A DNA stretch of 64,000 nucleotides from Herbidospora cretacea (GTDB lineage: Bacteria; Actinomycetota; Actinomycetes; Streptosporangiales; Streptosporangiaceae). Both the position numbers and the translations under genes were made by a program. The stretch is taken from positions 310,001 through 374,000 of the forward strand of contig NZ_BBXG01000006.1 of assembly GCF_001570605.1 (NCBI RefSeq). Reading direction: 5' to 3'. The notes under the pieces were generated by a model. It was not told the DNA's origin. It searched no databases and worked only from the letters and a program-made list of their open reading frames with translations. This document shows, piece by piece, positions 50,407 through 59,878 of this stretch (the first letter of the stretch is position 1; every line of letters starts with the position of its first letter).

Positions 50407-52026
50407 TCAGGACTGGACGTACCAGAGGATCAACGCGGTCACCGCTCCTGCGCTCAGCAGGGCGCTGGCTGCGAACAGCAACCGACGGACCACCGTGTAA
50501 CTCAGTGGGGGGCGGCCCTCGGGACGGGACCGGGGACGCCAGGGTTCCTCGGCCGGCCGGTCGGCCCGGCTCTCGCCGTTCAGGCCAGTCAGCCACGTCA
50601 GCAAGCCCGCGATCTCCCCCGGCCTGGGCGGCAGCCCCGACGTCGCGTAGCGGACCTCCGACCCCCGGTTGGCCAGGTCCCGCACCAGGTTCCCCATCCC
50701 CATCGCCGTCAGCCACGTCCGGGGGTCGTCGTCGGCGCCCTGCCCGGTGGTCGTCCGGCCGAGGAGGTCGCCCTTGGTCACCACCACCGCGATCCGCCGC
50801 TGGAGTCCCCCGTCCGGGCGGGTGGAGAGCTCGTTGCGGACCCGGTGCACCGTGTCCGCCGGGTCCTCGCGCGAGGGGACCACGCCCCCCGCCGCCAGGA
50901 GCTCCCGGTCGGCCGGGATCAGGCTGTCCTGGACGGCCGGCAGCGCGAACGGGTCGATCAGCAGGACCATCGCCTCGCCGTGGGCCAGGTAGCCCATCGC
51001 CTCGACCTGGCTGGCCCCCGTGTAGTGCTCCCCGGAGGGGTCGAACAGGTACAGGATCCGGGCCGACACGTCGAGCATGACCGCCTTCGGCAGCTGCGGC
51101 CCGGTCTTGGTCATCGTTCCGGCGGCCAGCTGGTGGCGCAGGCGGCGGAAGGTCTGCTCGTCGCCCTGGTCGACGAACCGCGCCCCGGCGCTCTCCCGCA
51201 GCGCGTCGACGGCCACGGCCAGGAACGTGGTCTTTCCCGCGTCGGGGCCGCCGACCAGCGGGACCGGCTCCACCCGCACCTTGCCGATCTTCCCGGGCAG
51301 GGTCCGGCCGCAGCGGGGGCACAGCGCCCGCAGGTGGTGGCGGCCCAGCAGGATCGTGGTGGGCAGGCGCGCGCCGCAGCGGCAGACGTGCCGGAACGCG
51401 CCGTTGCGGTCGGGGCGCAGGGCGCGGTGCTCCGCCTGGCATGTCGGGCACGCGTAGACGGGTCGGTCGATCCGCGCGTAGCAGCCGGGATAGGGGCAGG
51501 CCTGGAGGATCCGCCGCAGCAGCATCACCGACTGCTCGGCGCCGCGCAGGACGCCGACGCACGCCAGCCAGGCCAGCAGCCCGGTCACCACCGTCACCAG
51601 GTAGGCGGCGGTGACCAGGACGGCCACCGCGGCCAGGGGCAGCAGCGCCACGACCAGACCGGCCACCACGGCCAGCCACACCGGGAAGAGCACGATGCGC
51701 CGCTGGTCCTTCAGGAGCAGCTTGTTCAGGAATCTCAGGAGCTTGCGGACCCGCTCGTCGATCATCGGGACCGAGCCGTCGAGCACCGCCCACCAGTCGC
51801 GCCAGACCTGCGAGACCAGGTAGTGCCGGTAGGCGGGTTCAGCCCCTTCGGGGGGCGCCCGCACCCCTCGGTCCGGCAGGAGCACCGTCCCCGCCGTCAC
51901 GAAATAGGCCAGCAACGCCCCGAGGACCGCCGCCGCGACCGTCGCCGCGAACACCACGGGGAAGACGAAGAAGAACAGCGCCCACATGGCCGCGAGCCAG
52001 AACCCGGCGAGGACGAGCCATCCCAT
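50407..52026 (-). CDS. Membrane-anchored double-zinc-ribbon GTPase (DO-GTPase2-like)
   Basis: A 539-residue protein. Three or four membrane helices occupy about residues 3-50 and 112-160; then a region of Cys pairs forming zinc ribbons (CPYPGCYARIDRPVYACPTC, CRCG, LCPRCGRTLPG); then a P-loop NTPase with Walker A LVGGPDAGKTTF, a switch/Walker B area LFDPSGEHY, and a base-recognition motif VVVTKGDLLG (TKxD). A last membrane helix lies near the C-terminus (LLFAASALLSAGAVTALILWYV). It is the last gene of a six-gene operon and directly abuts the GTPase-associated gene (TAG then ATG). It probably is the membrane GTPase of the complex. Confidence 0.82.
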   Translation of the reverse strand: MGWLVLAGFWLAAMWALFFFVFPVVFAATVAAAVLGALLAYFVTAGTVLLPDRGVRAPPEGAEPAYRHYLVSQVWRDWWAVLDGSVPMIDERVRKLLRFLNKLLLKDQRRIVLFPVWLAVVAGLVVALLPLAAVAVLVTAAYLVTVVTGLLAWLACVGVLRGAEQSVMLLRRILQACPYPGCYARIDRPVYACPTCQAEHRALRPDRNGAFRHVCRCGARLPTTILLGRHHLRALCPRCGRTLPGKIGKVRVEPVPLVGGPDAGKTTFLAVAVDALRESAGARFVDQGDEQTFRRLRHQLAAGTMTKTGPQLPKAVMLDVSARILYLFDPSGEHYTGASQVEAMGYLAHGEAMVLLIDPFALPAVQDSLIPADRELLAAGGVVPSREDPADTVHRVRNELSTRPDGGLQRRIAVVVTKGDLLGRTTTGQGADDDPRTWLTAMGMGNLVRDLANRGSEVRYATSGLPPRPGEIAGLLTWLTGLNGESRADRPAEEPWRPRSRPEGRPPLSYTVVRRLLFAASALLSAGAVTALILWYVQS

Positions 52027-54192
52027 CTACCGCTCTCCGCGCCCGAACAGCCGTCGGCGCTGCCCGGCCAGCTCCTTCAGACCGGCGGCCAGTTCCGCGT
52101 CCTGCTTGAAGCGGGCCTCGACCGAGCTGAACGGGCCCCAGTTGTTGACCTCGGAGCGGGCCCAGGCGTCCAGGCGGGGTTCGACCACCCCGGCGGCGCG
52201 CATCCTGATGGCGATCTCCAGCAGCGCCATCCGCTGGTCGCGGGTCCGGCGGGGCTTGAGCCACTCGGGGATGAGCCAGCGCCGCGTCGCGTCGGTGACC
52301 GACCTCGCGACGGTCGAGCGGAAGCGGGGGTCGCGGGTGGCCAGGACCTTGGCCGCGGCGGCGCGGGTCAGGACGGCCAGGTCGGCGTTGCCCTCGCGGG
52401 TCAGGTCGGTCAGCCGGTCGATCGCCGTGGCGGCCTCCACCGGGGTCGGGGCCGACGGGAGGCGGGCCGCGATCAGGGTGGCCTCGGCGTCGTCGGCGGG
52501 GAAGCCGGGCAGGCCGTCGCGGACGCGTTCGGCCAGCTCCAGGGCCGCCCCATCCGTGAGGCCCGCCTTCACGAAGGCGCGGCCGGGGAGTTCGCCCAGC
52601 GTGGGGCTGGCGTCCATGCGCGGGCCGAGCAGGTCGACCAGCCGGGAGATCTCGCCCGGCGTGGGCTGGGCGGTCCACAGCGACGGGAGCGCCTCCTCGC
52701 GGAAGGCCTCGAACGCGCGGTCCATGAGCTCGACCGTCGCGTCGACCCGGTCGCGTCCGCCGTGGAGGGTCTGCCAGCGCAGCACCGCCACCCCCGTCCG
52801 GGGGGCGCGGCGCCAGTCGCGGCGCCGGTCGGCGAGCAGGCCGCAGAGGGTGTCGCCGATCTCGCCGGGGGCCGCCTCCAGCCCGGCGACGTACCCGGTG
52901 ATCACGGCCTCCCGCCAGCCCGCCGGGACCCGGGCCAGTTCGGCCGCGGCCTCCTCCTGGTTGCCGGGGACGGCCCGCGCCGCCGCCGACTCGACCTCGG
53001 CCACGTCGACCGGCAGGTCGCACGCGTCGGCCACCCGCGCGACCCCGGCCACCTGGGCGGGGGTGACGGCGGCCCGGAGCGCGGCGGTCGCCTCCGCTCC
53101 GAGCGCGGAGGCGTGGCCGGGGGGCGGGAGCCGTACCGGCAGAGGAAGTGAGGGGTCCCGCAGGGCGAGCGACACGCACCGGGCCGCGCCCTCGACGGCG
53201 TGGACGGCCACCGCCGACGCCAGGTCATGGGTGAGCAGCCCCGCCTGGGACGCCAGCCGCCGCCACGCCCAGTCGGGCAGCCCGCCCTCGGCAAGCCGGG
53301 CGACGGCGCTCTGCTCCTCGGGCGAGACCGTGTCGTCGCCCCGGCAGAGCGCGAGCAGCGCCGCCGCCGTCTCGGGGTCGTCGCCCAGTTCGCCGAGCGC
53401 GTCGAGGCCGTCGAGGTCGCCCCGCCGCCAGAACCCGGCCACGGTCCCGGCGAACCGACCGGTCCGCACCGGGGCCGGGGGCTCCTCCAGCCGGACCACG
53501 GTCGCGTCGATGTCCGGGGGGATCCACACGTCGGGGGTGGTTCCCGCGATGACCTGCCCGGACGAGGCCGGGTCGCCGGTGTAGGTGACGAAGGAGACCC
53601 GGACCGCCGACGCCCACGGCAGCGAGAACGAGACCACCGCGATCCACCGCACGATCTCCGCCACGTCGGCGCTGACCAGCACCAGCCGCCCGTGCCCCCG
53701 GGCCAGGAACAGCCGCACCGACTCCAGCAGCCCGCCGAGCCGCACGTACGCGTCGGGACCCAGCCCGCCCAGCCACGCCACCAGGGCCTCGGGGTCGAGG
53801 AAGGGCCCGGGGGCGAGCTCCAGGCTCCCCAGCGACGCGTCGGAGGAGGGCCGGTCGGCCCACCACGGCGCGCCCCAGAACTCGATCGGCCGCAGCCCGA
53901 CGAGCTCCCCCTCGCCCGGCAGCACCGCGTGGCCGAGGAAGTTGCCCTCACGTCCCGAGTAGTCCCGGCCCAGGTAGACGCACCGGGCCAGCACCTCACG
54001 CCCGTAGGCCAGCGAGACCGGCAGGGCGGCGGGGTCGTCGAAAGGGGCGTCCGGGGGAGGCTGGTAGCTCAGGAAGGGAAGGCTCCGCTCGCGCAGCACC
54101 GGCGGCAGGCCGGGGGTCTCGGCCGTGACCTGGAACCCCGCCCGCCCGGTGGGGCCCGATTCGGCCGACGTGTACTGGAGCTGCCAGGCCAT
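52027..54192 (-). CDS. GTPase-associated protein 1 (GAP1)-like
   Basis: A 721-residue soluble protein. The N-terminus (WQLQYTSAESGPTGRAGFQVTAETPGLPP, then SLAYGREVLARCVYLGRDYSGREGNFLGHAVL) matches the N-terminal domain of GTPase-associated protein 1, a family described with the double-GTPase genes. A middle part (about 130-260) has RLFLARGHGRLVLVSADVAEIVRWIAVVSFSLP, and the C-terminal half is helical. No catalytic motif is visible. It lies between the two GTPase genes, with 0-3 bases on each side, so it is likely their partner or adaptor. Confidence 0.78.
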   Translation of the reverse strand: MAWQLQYTSAESGPTGRAGFQVTAETPGLPPVLRERSLPFLSYQPPPDAPFDDPAALPVSLAYGREVLARCVYLGRDYSGREGNFLGHAVLPGEGELVGLRPIEFWGAPWWADRPSSDASLGSLELAPGPFLDPEALVAWLGGLGPDAYVRLGGLLESVRLFLARGHGRLVLVSADVAEIVRWIAVVSFSLPWASAVRVSFVTYTGDPASSGQVIAGTTPDVWIPPDIDATVVRLEEPPAPVRTGRFAGTVAGFWRRGDLDGLDALGELGDDPETAAALLALCRGDDTVSPEEQSAVARLAEGGLPDWAWRRLASQAGLLTHDLASAVAVHAVEGAARCVSLALRDPSLPLPVRLPPPGHASALGAEATAALRAAVTPAQVAGVARVADACDLPVDVAEVESAAARAVPGNQEEAAAELARVPAGWREAVITGYVAGLEAAPGEIGDTLCGLLADRRRDWRRAPRTGVAVLRWQTLHGGRDRVDATVELMDRAFEAFREEALPSLWTAQPTPGEISRLVDLLGPRMDASPTLGELPGRAFVKAGLTDGAALELAERVRDGLPGFPADDAEATLIAARLPSAPTPVEAATAIDRLTDLTREGNADLAVLTRAAAAKVLATRDPRFRSTVARSVTDATRRWLIPEWLKPRRTRDQRMALLEIAIRMRAAGVVEPRLDAWARSEVNNWGPFSSVEARFKQDAELAAGLKELAGQRRRLFGRGER

Positions 54193-54195
54193 GAC

Positions 54196-55290
54196 CTACC
54201 TCCGCACGCCGTCGAGCATCTTGAACCGGTGGAGGAGCCACAGCAGGGGATCCTCCACCCGGTAGGGGCGGATACCGCCCGGTCCGACCTCCGCGTCCCC
54301 CGGCGCCTCGCCCAGGGACGACAGCGCGAAGAACGCGAAGTCGGCGTAGTTCTGCCGCAGATAGCGGTCGAGCCCGCCGGCCTGCCAGCTCTCCAGCAGC
54401 GCCCTGACCTGCTCGTGCACCGCCTCGTGGTCGTCGAGGTCGAAGGCGCCCGAGGGGGTCCGCGACCGGTGCAGCGCGGAGGCCGGCTCCCGCCGCTCCG
54501 CGTCGATCTTGCTGAGCGCGACCGCCACGGGGACCGTCAGAAGCCCTTTTCCGGTACGCAGCAGCTCCGTCACCCGGGCGATCACGTTCACCGGGTCGCT
54601 GTCGGGGTCGTCCGACGGCTTCTGCAAGGACGAGGGGTCGACCAGGAACACCACCGCGTCGGCGGCCCGCAGGTAGCGCAGGTGCCGTTCGGTCACCTCG
54701 CGGCTGCGCAGGTCCTCGCCCGCCGTGTCGAACAGCACCAGCGTCAGCGCCGCCTTCCGGCTGCGCAGCCGGCCCTTCACGGTCCGGCTGAGCAGGTAGA
54801 CGAGGGGGTCGCGCAGGGTGTCGGTGACCGCCGACTGGGTCGCCCGCAGCAGCCGCCGCTCCCCGTAGAGGGGGCGGGCGAAGTCGCGGCGGTAGCGCTC
54901 GATCGTCCGGTCGTCGCACGGCACCAGCGACGCGTCGAGCTCGGCGCCGACCCGGTTCATCAGCTCGTGCAGCAGCACCGCGATGTACGTGCTCTTGCCC
55001 GACCCCTTCGCCCCCACGAGGGCGACGATCCGGCCGGGGTTGGCGCAGTATTCGGCGGCCAGCCCGCTGTGGCACTCGGGGCAGACCCGCCGCCCGGTGT
55101 CCCGGCCGCACGAGGGGCAGTCGGCCCGCCGCCCCGGCCGCCGCACCCGGAAGACCGGCGGCAGCGACGGGGGAGTGCCGCCGCGCAGCCGTCCGAGGGG
55201 CTCGTCGGCCACCGGTTCGCAGCCCCCGGCGCACCGGAACGCGATCTGGTCCTCGGCCACCCGGGCGAAGCAGTAGGGGCAGGTGATCAT
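54196..55290 (-). CDS. Zinc-ribbon P-loop GTPase (DO-GTPase-like)
   Basis: A 364-residue protein. The first about 75 residues hold Cys pairs (ITCPYCFARV, FRCAGGCEP, ADCPSCGRDTGRRVCPECHSG); then a P-loop domain: Walker A VALVGAKGSGKST, Walker B/switch LVLFDTAGEDLRSREVTERH, a second Asp strand AVVFLVDPSSL, and base-recognition VALSKID. No membrane helix is present, unlike the other GTPase of the operon. The ATG overlaps the stop of the upstream gene (ATGA). Likely a cytosolic GTPase working with the membrane GTPase and the GAP1-like protein. Confidence 0.83.
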   Translation of the reverse strand: MITCPYCFARVAEDQIAFRCAGGCEPVADEPLGRLRGGTPPSLPPVFRVRRPGRRADCPSCGRDTGRRVCPECHSGLAAEYCANPGRIVALVGAKGSGKSTYIAVLLHELMNRVGAELDASLVPCDDRTIERYRRDFARPLYGERRLLRATQSAVTDTLRDPLVYLLSRTVKGRLRSRKAALTLVLFDTAGEDLRSREVTERHLRYLRAADAVVFLVDPSSLQKPSDDPDSDPVNVIARVTELLRTGKGLLTVPVAVALSKIDAERREPASALHRSRTPSGAFDLDDHEAVHEQVRALLESWQAGGLDRYLRQNYADFAFFALSSLGEAPGDAEVGPGGIRPYRVEDPLLWLLHRFKMLDGVRR

Positions 55291-57755
55291 GTGCCCACCT
55301 TGAGCCGCCGCACCGGCGGCCCGATCAGCTCGACGCCGTCCCCGGCGAAGCACTTGAGCCAGTACGGCTTGGCCTGCCGGGGCGCCTTCACCTCGAACCG
55401 GGCCGGCGTCACCACCCCGGCCCACTCGCCGAGCACCGTCCCCTGGTCCGGCGACAGCGGCTCCACCCGGCCCGGCCGCAGCACCAGGACCAGCCGGTCG
55501 ACCGTGACCGGCCGTTCGGCGAAGACCTCGACGATCAGGCGCCGCCGCCAGAACGGCCCGCTCCGGGACAGGTCGTAGCGGACCGGCGGCACCGCCTCCA
55601 GCGACCGCGACAGGCCGGGCCCGCGCAGCCGGACCCCGTTCACCAAGGCCGTCGGCACCACCTCGACCGTGACCGGTTCGTCCTCGGCCACCTCGACCCG
55701 GATCCCGCCCTGCGCCCGGTAGGAGGCCGCGGTGACGACCAGGGCCGTGCCGTTCACGGCCACCTCGACCTCGGGCACGTCGACCGGCCAGTCGAGCCCG
55801 ACGTGCACGGCCCGCCCGAGGCGTTCGACGGTCAGCGACCTCGGCGGGGTCAGGTTGACGTGCTCGCGGGTGCCGCCGATCGTGGCCAGGTCGCCCGCGA
55901 CGGTCAGCGCCAGCAGCACCCCCGACGCCGCCTTGACGAGGTGACCGTCGGGCGCGGGCAGCACCGCCAGGGCGCGGCCGGTGGCGCGGGCCTCGGCCAC
56001 CGAGACCGTCGTGCCGAAGGGCCACGGGGGAGCCGACTCCAGCAGCCGGAACTCCACGTGACCGGCGGGGGGAGGCGCGCAGCGCAGCAGGATCCGGCCG
56101 TCGGGGGCGGGTTCGACGGTGAACTCGGCCACCGGCGCGGGGCGGGAGCAGGGGGTGGCGCGGGCGCGCACCCCGGAGGTCGTCACGCCACCCGAATAGA
56201 CCGCTTTGACCAGGTAGACGTAGCCGACGCCGTTGCGTACCGCCCGGTCGGTGAAACCGGGACCGTCGATCTCGATGGGGGTCCCGTCGCGGGTCACCAC
56301 CACCCCGGCGGCGTGGGCGGGGCGCGTCCAGCTCCCGGTGACGAGGCCGTCGCCCGCCCGGACCCGCACGTCGGTCACCTCGGGGCGGACCGTCACCGGC
56401 GGCGCGGCCACCTCGCGGGCGGCGGCGACGCCGCGGCGGGCCACCACGCCGTAGACGACCGGCTCGTCGATCGGCGGCTCGGCGTCGGTCACGCGGAACG
56501 GCTCGCCGCCGTCGAGGGGAGAACCGTTTCTCAGGATCTCGTACGAGATCTCGCCCGCCTTCGACCTCGACGCCCGCCACGTGACCACCACGGAAGCGCC
56601 GTCGGGCGTGGCCTTCACGTCCTCGGCGGGCAGCGGGACCAGCCGCCGCTGCAACTCCGCCGCACCGGGCAGGTCGGGCACCCGCCGCAGGGCGTCGGCC
56701 AGCGCCAGCCACGCCTCGTCGGGGTCCTCGGCGGCCAGCGCCCGCTCCCGCAGCGCCTCGGCCGTGGCCAGCCGGGCCCGGATCTCGGCGGCCAGCTCCG
56801 CCGCCGGACCGTCCAGTTCCAGAGAGGCGGACAGGGAGGCGGCCAGATCGGCGGCGGCGTGGATCTCCCCGGCGTCGGCCAGCTCCCGCAGCCGCGCGGC
56901 GGGCCCGCCCGCGACCCCGGTCTCCTGCCGGACCGCGAACACCAGCCGCCGCGCCTCGGCGGGATCGAGCCCCAGGTCGTCGACGGCATGGCGGAGGAGG
57001 GTGTCGTCGTAGGGGTGCTCCCGGACGCGTTCGCGCAGCCGGGCCACCATGTCGTACCGGATCAGCGCGGCCGGATCGGACTTCAGCGCGGTCAGCAGCG
57101 TGTCGGCCGCCGTCGTCCACGGCCCCCGCGTCTTCCGCCGCCACTCGGCCTCGACCGCCTGAAGAGGCAGGCTGGTCGCGCGCAGCACCCGGTAGGGCCC
57201 CTCGGGTCCCAGGACGAAAGCGGCCAGATGCCGCACCCGCAGCGTCTCCAGCGCCTCGCGCAGCCGGTCGTAGGCGGCGTAAGGGGGCGTCGACGCCAGC
57301 GCCTCGGGCTCCTGGACCGCGATCCCCAGCTCACGGGCCAGCGGCGCGAGGTCGAGCCCGGTCGAGCGGGCGATCCCGGCCACCACGTCGGGCGTGACCA
57401 TCCGCAGCCGCCCCGCCGCGTCGTCGAGCCGCCGCCGGGCCTCCTCCAGACGCTCCCGTTCGCGCGCCCCGGCCTGCGCCAGCGCGTTCCTCAACGGCCC
57501 GGGGTCGCCCCCGGCGGCCGCGTCGAAGAGGGGGGCCAGCCGGGCGTGGTCGGCTTCGAGCCGGTCGACGAGCCGCCGGAACTTGAGCTGGCTCCGCTGC
57601 CGCCGCCAGCACTGCCGGACCGCCCTGACCGTCTCCCCGACCTCGGCCAGGTCGCGGCCCAGGGCGTAGCGGACCAGGAGATCGTCGGGAGGGGCCCCGG
57701 CCGCGCGCGCCGGGTCGAGCACCTCCCGCACATAGCGGGCCTCGTCGAACGGCAT
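55287..57755 (-). CDS. Large DnaK-operon protein with helical N-terminus and FN3-like repeats
   Basis: An 822-residue protein of unrecognised function. Residues about 1-370 are helical, with coiled-coil character (REREERLEEARRRLDDAAGRLR) and repeated saposin-like or TPR-like helices (RELADAGEIHAAADLAASL, AWLALADALRRVPDLPGA). Residues about 380-800 are beta-rich with fibronectin type III-like units (VKATPDGASVVVTWRASRSKAGEISYEILRNG; VTDVRVRAGDGLVTGSWTRP). It lies 7 bases behind dnaK and overlaps the zinc-ribbon GTPase gene. The layout suggests a scaffold or client-presenting partner of the chaperone. Confidence 0.75.
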   Translation of the reverse strand: MPFDEARYVREVLDPARAAGAPPDDLLVRYALGRDLAEVGETVRAVRQCWRRQRSQLKFRRLVDRLEADHARLAPLFDAAAGGDPGPLRNALAQAGARERERLEEARRRLDDAAGRLRMVTPDVVAGIARSTGLDLAPLARELGIAVQEPEALASTPPYAAYDRLREALETLRVRHLAAFVLGPEGPYRVLRATSLPLQAVEAEWRRKTRGPWTTAADTLLTALKSDPAALIRYDMVARLRERVREHPYDDTLLRHAVDDLGLDPAEARRLVFAVRQETGVAGGPAARLRELADAGEIHAAADLAASLSASLELDGPAAELAAEIRARLATAEALRERALAAEDPDEAWLALADALRRVPDLPGAAELQRRLVPLPAEDVKATPDGASVVVTWRASRSKAGEISYEILRNGSPLDGGEPFRVTDAEPPIDEPVVYGVVARRGVAAAREVAAPPVTVRPEVTDVRVRAGDGLVTGSWTRPAHAAGVVVTRDGTPIEIDGPGFTDRAVRNGVGYVYLVKAVYSGGVTTSGVRARATPCSRPAPVAEFTVEPAPDGRILLRCAPPPAGHVEFRLLESAPPWPFGTTVSVAEARATGRALAVLPAPDGHLVKAASGVLLALTVAGDLATIGGTREHVNLTPPRSLTVERLGRAVHVGLDWPVDVPEVEVAVNGTALVVTAASYRAQGGIRVEVAEDEPVTVEVVPTALVNGVRLRGPGLSRSLEAVPPVRYDLSRSGPFWRRRLIVEVFAERPVTVDRLVLVLRPGRVEPLSPDQGTVLGEWAGVVTPARFEVKAPRQAKPYWLKCFAGDGVELIGPPVRRLKVGT

Positions 57756-57762
57756 CCCGGGA

Positions 57763-59346
57763 TCAGCTGACCGTCAGGTGCGACAGGCTCGCGCGCGACT
57801 CGGCGACGTCCTCCTCCGTCATCCCGCCGATCTGCACGTTCAGGCTCAGCTCCTGACCGGTCTCGTGCTCGCGCGCGGTGACGTGGAGCAGCCCGGAGGT
57901 GTCGAGGGTGAAGGTCACCTCGATCGGGAACCCGGCCGGTTTCCCCGGCGGGATCGCCAGGTCGCCCTCGGCGATCCGGTTGTTGTCCTCGACCGCGTCC
58001 GACGCCTCCGCGCCCGCCTGCTCCATCACCTCGATGGCCACCCGGGTCTGGTAGTCGTCGAGCGTCGCGAACCCCTCGGTCACGTCGGCGGGCAGCGGGT
58101 CGTTGGCCCGCACCAGGTGGGCGACGTACTCGCGCCGGGTGTTGACCGAGACGGCCTTGATCCCGAAGGCCCGCGAGGCGACCGTCTTGATCGTCCGCCC
58201 GGCGATGCGCTGCTGCTCGCCCGAGCTCAGGCCCGCGCGGGCGGCCATCTCCTCGGCCTGCTCGCGGGCTCCGCCCGCCAGGAGCCGCCGGTACGTCTCC
58301 TCGAAGGCGTACAGGGCCGCGCCCTTGGCCACCGCGAGGTCGGGGTCCTGCAACCGGGGCTGCACGCCGAGCTCCTTGGCCAGCGTCTCGGCCACGGCCG
58401 GCATCTTCGACGAGCCGCCCACCAGCACGAGATGGTCGAACGACTCGACCCCCTTGGCGCGGGCGGTCTGGAGGGTCCGGCGGGTGATCTCGACCGTGCG
58501 GTCGAGCAGGTCGCGGGTGAGCCGCTCGAAGTCCTCCCGCGACACCTCGGCCTTGGCGACCCGGCCGTCGTGCATGACCCGGACGGTGTGCTTGGTCCGC
58601 GAGGTCAGCGACTTCTTGAGCTCCTCGGCGTCGCGGCGTAACTGCTGCTCGGTCTGCTTGTCGTCGAGCGGGTCGGTCACGTCGGGGTGCTCCAGCCGGA
58701 ACCGCTCGGCCAGCAGTTCGACCAGGCGGTCGTCCCAGTCGGCGCCGCCGAGCTCGTGGTCGCCGTCGGTGCAGACGACCTCGATGTCGCCCCGGCTGAG
58801 CGTGATCACCGTGGTGTCGAAGGTGCCGCCGCCCAGGTCGTACACGAGGATCCGGCAGTCCTCGCCGGGGTTGAGCACGCCGTAGGTGATCGCGGCGGCG
58901 ATCGGCTCGGAGATGATGTCGATGACGTTGAGCCCGGCGATCTGGCCCGCCTTGCGGGTCGCGTCGCGCTCGGCCGCGCCGAAATAGGCCGGGACGGTGA
59001 TCACGACGTCCTCGACGCGCCCGCCGGTGGCCATCTCGGCGTCGCCGGCCAGCTTCCGCAGCACGAAGGCGGAGATCTCCTCCGGCGTGTACGGCCGCCC
59101 GTGCATGGTCCGGGTGACGTCGAGGCCCATGTCGCGCTTGATCCGGCTGACCACCAGATCGGGTTCGAGGACCGCGCTGTCCTTGGCGGTCTGGCCGACC
59201 ACGACGTTCTCCGGCGTCTCGAAGAACACCACCGAGGGGGTGGTGTCGGCGTCCTCGGCGTTGCGGTGGACCGTCGGCCTGCTCACCTCGTCGACGCTCG
59301 CGATGCAGGAGTAGGTGGTGCCCAGGTCGATGCCGTGCACGGCCAT
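57763..59346 (-). CDS. Hsp70 (DnaK-like) chaperone, shortened
   Basis: A 527-residue Hsp70. The ATPase domain (about 1-370) is intact: GIDLGTTYSCIA, VVITVPAYFGAAERDATRKAGQIAGL, VYDLGGGTFDTTVI and LVLVGGSSKMPAV. The substrate-binding beta domain follows (about 390-510; RAFGIKAV, FTLDTSGLLHVTAREHETG), but the C-terminal helical lid of housekeeping DnaK (about 620 residues) is missing. With its own GrpE and no DnaJ here, it is a dedicated copy, not the cell's main chaperone. The ATG overlaps the grpE stop (TGATG). Confidence 0.9.
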   Translation of the reverse strand: MAVHGIDLGTTYSCIASVDEVSRPTVHRNAEDADTTPSVVFFETPENVVVGQTAKDSAVLEPDLVVSRIKRDMGLDVTRTMHGRPYTPEEISAFVLRKLAGDAEMATGGRVEDVVITVPAYFGAAERDATRKAGQIAGLNVIDIISEPIAAAITYGVLNPGEDCRILVYDLGGGTFDTTVITLSRGDIEVVCTDGDHELGGADWDDRLVELLAERFRLEHPDVTDPLDDKQTEQQLRRDAEELKKSLTSRTKHTVRVMHDGRVAKAEVSREDFERLTRDLLDRTVEITRRTLQTARAKGVESFDHLVLVGGSSKMPAVAETLAKELGVQPRLQDPDLAVAKGAALYAFEETYRRLLAGGAREQAEEMAARAGLSSGEQQRIAGRTIKTVASRAFGIKAVSVNTRREYVAHLVRANDPLPADVTEGFATLDDYQTRVAIEVMEQAGAEASDAVEDNNRIAEGDLAIPPGKPAGFPIEVTFTLDTSGLLHVTAREHETGQELSLNVQIGGMTEEDVAESRASLSHLTVS

Positions 59347-59819
59347 CAGATCTCCTCTTTTCCTATGACGACCCCCGCTTTTCTGAGCACGCGGTCCCCC
59401 GACCGGAACCCTTCGCTGACCACGCCGACGACGGTGCCGGGCGGGCCCTCGGCGGTGCCCGCGGGCCGGTGGAGGGCGGGGTCGTAGGCGTCGCCGGGGA
59501 CCACCTCGATCCGGTCGGCGCCGGTCCGGGCGAGCACCTCGGCCACCTCTTCGGCGATCGCCTCCAGCAGGGCGCGCGAATGGCCCGGCTCCAGCCGGGC
59601 CGCCTCGCGGGTGACCGTGTCGTGGAGCCGGTAGAGGCCGTTGCGCACCGGGGTGAGGGCCTCCTGGAGCAGGCCGTGGCGCAGTTCCTGGTTCTCGGCG
59701 TGCAGCCGGTCGATGATCTGCTCGCGGTGGGCCGCGCGCTCGTGCTCCCGGCCGACCTCTTCCGTGAGTCGCGCCAGTGTGCTCGCGAGGTCGGAGGTCA
59801 GATCGTGCTCAGGAAGCAT
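59346..59819 (-). CDS. GrpE-like nucleotide exchange factor
   Basis: A 157-residue GrpE family protein and first gene of the leftward chaperone-GTPase operon. The first half is a long helix (TEEVGREHERAAHREQIIDRLHAENQELRHGLLQ), the second half the beta domain that contacts Hsp70 (RIEVVPGDAYDPALHRPAGTAEG, GTVVGVVSEGFRSGDRVLRKAGVVIG). It should drive ADP release from the DnaK encoded directly downstream. Just before the ATG are two exact 10-bp copies of CGAATCCCGT (59821-59840), and nested perfect palindromes lie at 59879-59905. Confidence 0.85.
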   Translation of the reverse strand: MLPEHDLTSDLASTLARLTEEVGREHERAAHREQIIDRLHAENQELRHGLLQEALTPVRNGLYRLHDTVTREAARLEPGHSRALLEAIAEEVAEVLARTGADRIEVVPGDAYDPALHRPAGTAEGPPGTVVGVVSEGFRSGDRVLRKAGVVIGKEEI

Positions 59820-59878
59820 GCGAATCCCGTCGAATCCCGTTCAAGTGATCCGGAGAAGCCTGGCGCCGTCCACAGTTT

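Noticed and set aside
59821-59840. Two exact copies of CGAATCCCGT just before grpE
   Set aside because: Only 20 bases; may simply be a local duplication in the 5' untranslated region. Mentioned under grpE but not treated as an operator.
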